Shown: piece after piece, positions 5,895 to 7,156 of the stretch
Layout of the letters: the number at the start of each line of letters is the position of its first letter
Position numbering within the stretch: the stretch's first letter is position 1
Assembly (NCBI GenBank): GCA_025936955.1
Contig: JAICSL010000085.1
Location: 1 to 7,156, forward strand
Source of the DNA: Nitrososphaeraceae archaeon
GTDB taxonomy: Archaea > Thermoproteota > Nitrososphaeria > Nitrososphaerales > Nitrososphaeraceae
Direction: 5' to 3'
DNA: 7,156 nucleotides
Notes under the pieces: generated by a model
What the model saw: the letters and a program-made list of their open reading frames with translations, nothing else
Told to the model about the DNA's origin: nothing
The model's database searches: none
Translations under genes and position numbers: made by a program

Positions 5895-6388
5895 CATCCG
5901 CGGAGGCTTTTATAAAAGCTATAGAATCTGGTTCAAAACATCTTGTCATTAAAAGGTTTACTCTTAGATATCCTGAAGAAAAACTTAAGTTCGTAGGTGA
6001 TGGCTATCAGTTCGATCCAAAGCGTGGAGTAGGTATAGCGGGATATCGGGGCAGACACATTCTATTTCATGATAAATGTACAGGTTGCCAGCTGTGTGCA
6101 ATTGCTTGTGAGGGTATTGCAGAAGCAATTGGTATGGTAAAGGTGGATGAACAATGGAAACATAATAAAAAAGCTATAATGCCACAAATTGACTTTGGCA
6201 AATGCGTCTTTTGTGGATTATGTGTTGATGCGTGCCCATTTTATGCGTTATTTATGACAGACGACTACGAACTTTCGTCGTTTACCAAGGAGCACTTAAT
6301 CTATACTCCGGCGCAATTGGCTATCAAACCAAAATATGACGGTGATGTTCAAATAAAAATAGATGAGAGGGGAGCTACACATGGTTGA
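5891..6388 (+). CDS. nuoI: Complex I subunit NuoI (2x[4Fe-4S] ferredoxin-like)
   Basis: This 165-residue peripheral-arm subunit holds two [4Fe-4S] clusters that hand electrons to N2 in NuoB. The eight cysteines are present: Cys63, 66, 69 and 73 (CTGCQLCAIAC) and Cys105, 108, 111 and 115 (CVFCGLCVDACP). The N-terminal FTLRYPEEKL (23-32) matches the family. The first motif ends CEG rather than the usual CP, while the second keeps CP. The ATG at 5891 was chosen because it overlaps the nuoH stop as ATGA, is preceded by a GGGGG stretch (5874-5878), and gives the normal family length. A longer in-frame start at 5795 would add 32 residues encoded inside nuoH and is not credible. The gene overlaps nuoJ by 8 bp. 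Confidence 0.95.
   Translation: MTSAEAFIKAIESGSKHLVIKRFTLRYPEEKLKFVGDGYQFDPKRGVGIAGYRGRHILFHDKCTGCQLCAIACEGIAEAIGMVKVDEQWKHNKKAIMPQIDFGKCVFCGLCVDACPFYALFMTDDYELSSFTKEHLIYTPAQLAIKPKYDGDVQIKIDERGATHG
6368..6374 (+). promoter_or_regulatory. Ribosome binding site that decides the nuoJ start
   Basis: AGGGGAG lies 6 nt before the ATG at 6381, a good Shine-Dalgarno position. The in-frame ATG at 6363 lies in front of this motif and would add six residues with no ribosome binding site at the right distance, so 6381 is preferred. Confidence 0.6.
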
Positions 6389-6905
6389 TGCAGTTTTTGT
6401 AGGAGTAGCAGTATTAACTATAGGTTCTTCAATAGTTGCATTGGAAAGTCGTGAGCTTATCTATGGTGCAATTGCTCTTGCGATCTCTATGATGGGAATT
6501 GCAGGATTTTTTATTCTTTTGGATGCGCCATTTGTTGCTATGTTTCAGATAGCAGTTTATGTGGGTGCAGTAGCTGTTCTGGTTATCTTTACTGTAATGC
6601 TTGTTAGAACTCAGTCTTTGTTTTCAATTAATGAGGATAAGGGAAGAAAAGCCGCAGGTATTGTTCTTATGCTTGTTTTTATGGGCGGTATTGGAGCAAT
6701 AGTGCTAACATCTGGTCTTAATAGTCCCTCCTTTGGAAAATTTAACTCTACTCCGGTTGATTTTACTGCAATAGGTAAAGAGATGTTAACATATTACTCG
6801 CCAGCTTTGATAGCATTAGCTTTAACACTGGCTGGCTCTGTAATAGGAGCCTTGGCCCTAGCACGTAGGGAGGATATAGAGCAGAAAAATGAGCGAATTG
6901 ATTGA
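6381..6905 (+). CDS. nuoJ: Complex I subunit NuoJ (membrane subunit 6)
   Basis: This 174-residue membrane subunit lies between NuoA/NuoH and NuoK. Five membrane helices can be traced, at about residues 3-20, 26-47, 51-78, 91-112 and 142-164. The third helix, APFVAMFQIAVYVGAVAVLVIFTVML (about 49-74), matches the conserved NuoJ segment (IQIxVYVGAIxVLFLFVVML), which changes shape by a pi-bulge during the catalytic cycle in well-studied complexes. A charged C-terminal tail (RREDIEQKNERID) follows. The start at 6381 follows the Shine-Dalgarno AGGGGAG; the alternative at 6363 would add six residues. The gene overlaps nuoI by 8 bp and nuoK by 17 bp, suggesting translational coupling. Length is in the normal NuoJ range. 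Confidence 0.93.
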   Translation: MVDAVFVGVAVLTIGSSIVALESRELIYGAIALAISMMGIAGFFILLDAPFVAMFQIAVYVGAVAVLVIFTVMLVRTQSLFSINEDKGRKAAGIVLMLVFMGGIGAIVLTSGLNSPSFGKFNSTPVDFTAIGKEMLTYYSPALIALALTLAGSVIGALALARREDIEQKNERID

Positions 6906-7156
6906 TTTTCTTGTAGTATCGATAATTCTTGTTGCAGTTGGTATATATGGCATAGTTGTCAAACGCAATGCAGTTCGTATGCTATTCTCGCTTGAAATTA
7001 TCGCGAATGCTGCAAATCTCACATTAATTGCTTTTTCAAGAAGTCTGCAGAATGTACAAGGTCAGGTATTTGCTCTTTTTTCCATCGCTATTGCTGCAGC
7101 TGAAGTGGCTGTAGGTCTTGGTATAATCGTGATAGCATATAGGTTATACAAAGAAA
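6889..7156 (+). CDS. nuoK: Complex I subunit NuoK, 3' end outside window
   Basis: This frame opens at ATG 6889, inside the end of nuoJ, and stays open to the right edge, giving 89 residues of an expected ~100. It encodes NuoK, the MrpC-like membrane subunit 4L. Three hydrophobic helices (about 6-24, 30-50 and 59-84) are visible. The two glutamates essential for proton transfer in E. coli NuoK are in the same numbered places: Glu36 in SLEIIANAANL and Glu72 in IAAAEVAVGLGI. A GGGAGG at 6868-6873 lies 15 nt before the start. The gene overlaps nuoJ by 17 bp. It is cut only by the window. Confidence 0.93.
   Translation, partial: MSELIDFLVVSIILVAVGIYGIVVKRNAVRMLFSLEIIANAANLTLIAFSRSLQNVQGQVFALFSIAIAAAEVAVGLGIIVIAYRLYKE

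Overview
The window is AT-rich archaeal DNA with every supported gene on the + strand. Three things point to the ammonia-oxidising archaea (Nitrososphaeria/Thaumarchaeota). It has a complex I operon in which nuoD is followed directly by nuoH, with no nuoE, nuoF or nuoG. It has a geranylgeranyl-reductase family flavoprotein immediately upstream. It has archaeal TATA-type promoter elements and several TTG starts. An AT-rich soil lineage such as Nitrosocosmicus is a guess; the class-level assignment is an inference from gene content and remembered family sequences, not from a search.

Layout. Positions 1-436 hold the C-terminal end of a TldD/PmbA-type protein whose start lies outside the window. 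Positions 437-692 are a 256-bp AT-rich gap with no gene. It carries two perfect copies of a 13-nt element with internal dyad symmetry and at least one plausible TATA box. Positions 693-1892 encode an FAD-dependent geranylgeranyl reductase family protein. A 39-bp gap follows, containing a strong TATA-like box placed so that the transcript would begin at or next to the TTG start of nuoA. Positions 1932-7156 encode nuoA, nuoB, nuoC, nuoD, nuoH, nuoI, nuoJ and the start of nuoK, which runs off the right edge.

How the genes work together. NuoB, NuoC, NuoD and NuoI form the peripheral quinone-reducing arm with cluster N2 and two [4Fe-4S] clusters. NuoA, NuoH, NuoJ and NuoK form the proximal membrane arm, linking quinone reduction to proton movement. 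The antiporter-like subunits (NuoL, NuoM, NuoN) would be expected just downstream. The NADH-oxidising module is absent from its usual place, so the electron donor is unlikely to be NADH bound by NuoEFG. The upstream reductase could saturate archaeal lipids or the menaquinone side chain, which would link it functionally to the complex.

The window is mostly a well-known system. The points that deserve a second look are lineage-specific departures in the complex I subunits (quinone-site residues in NuoD, the FDVE motif in NuoA, N-terminal extensions on NuoH and NuoC, a Pro-less first ferredoxin motif in NuoI), the duplicated operator-like dyad, and the apparently leaderless TTG start of nuoA. 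I found no CRISPR array, mobile element, or tRNA or rRNA gene.
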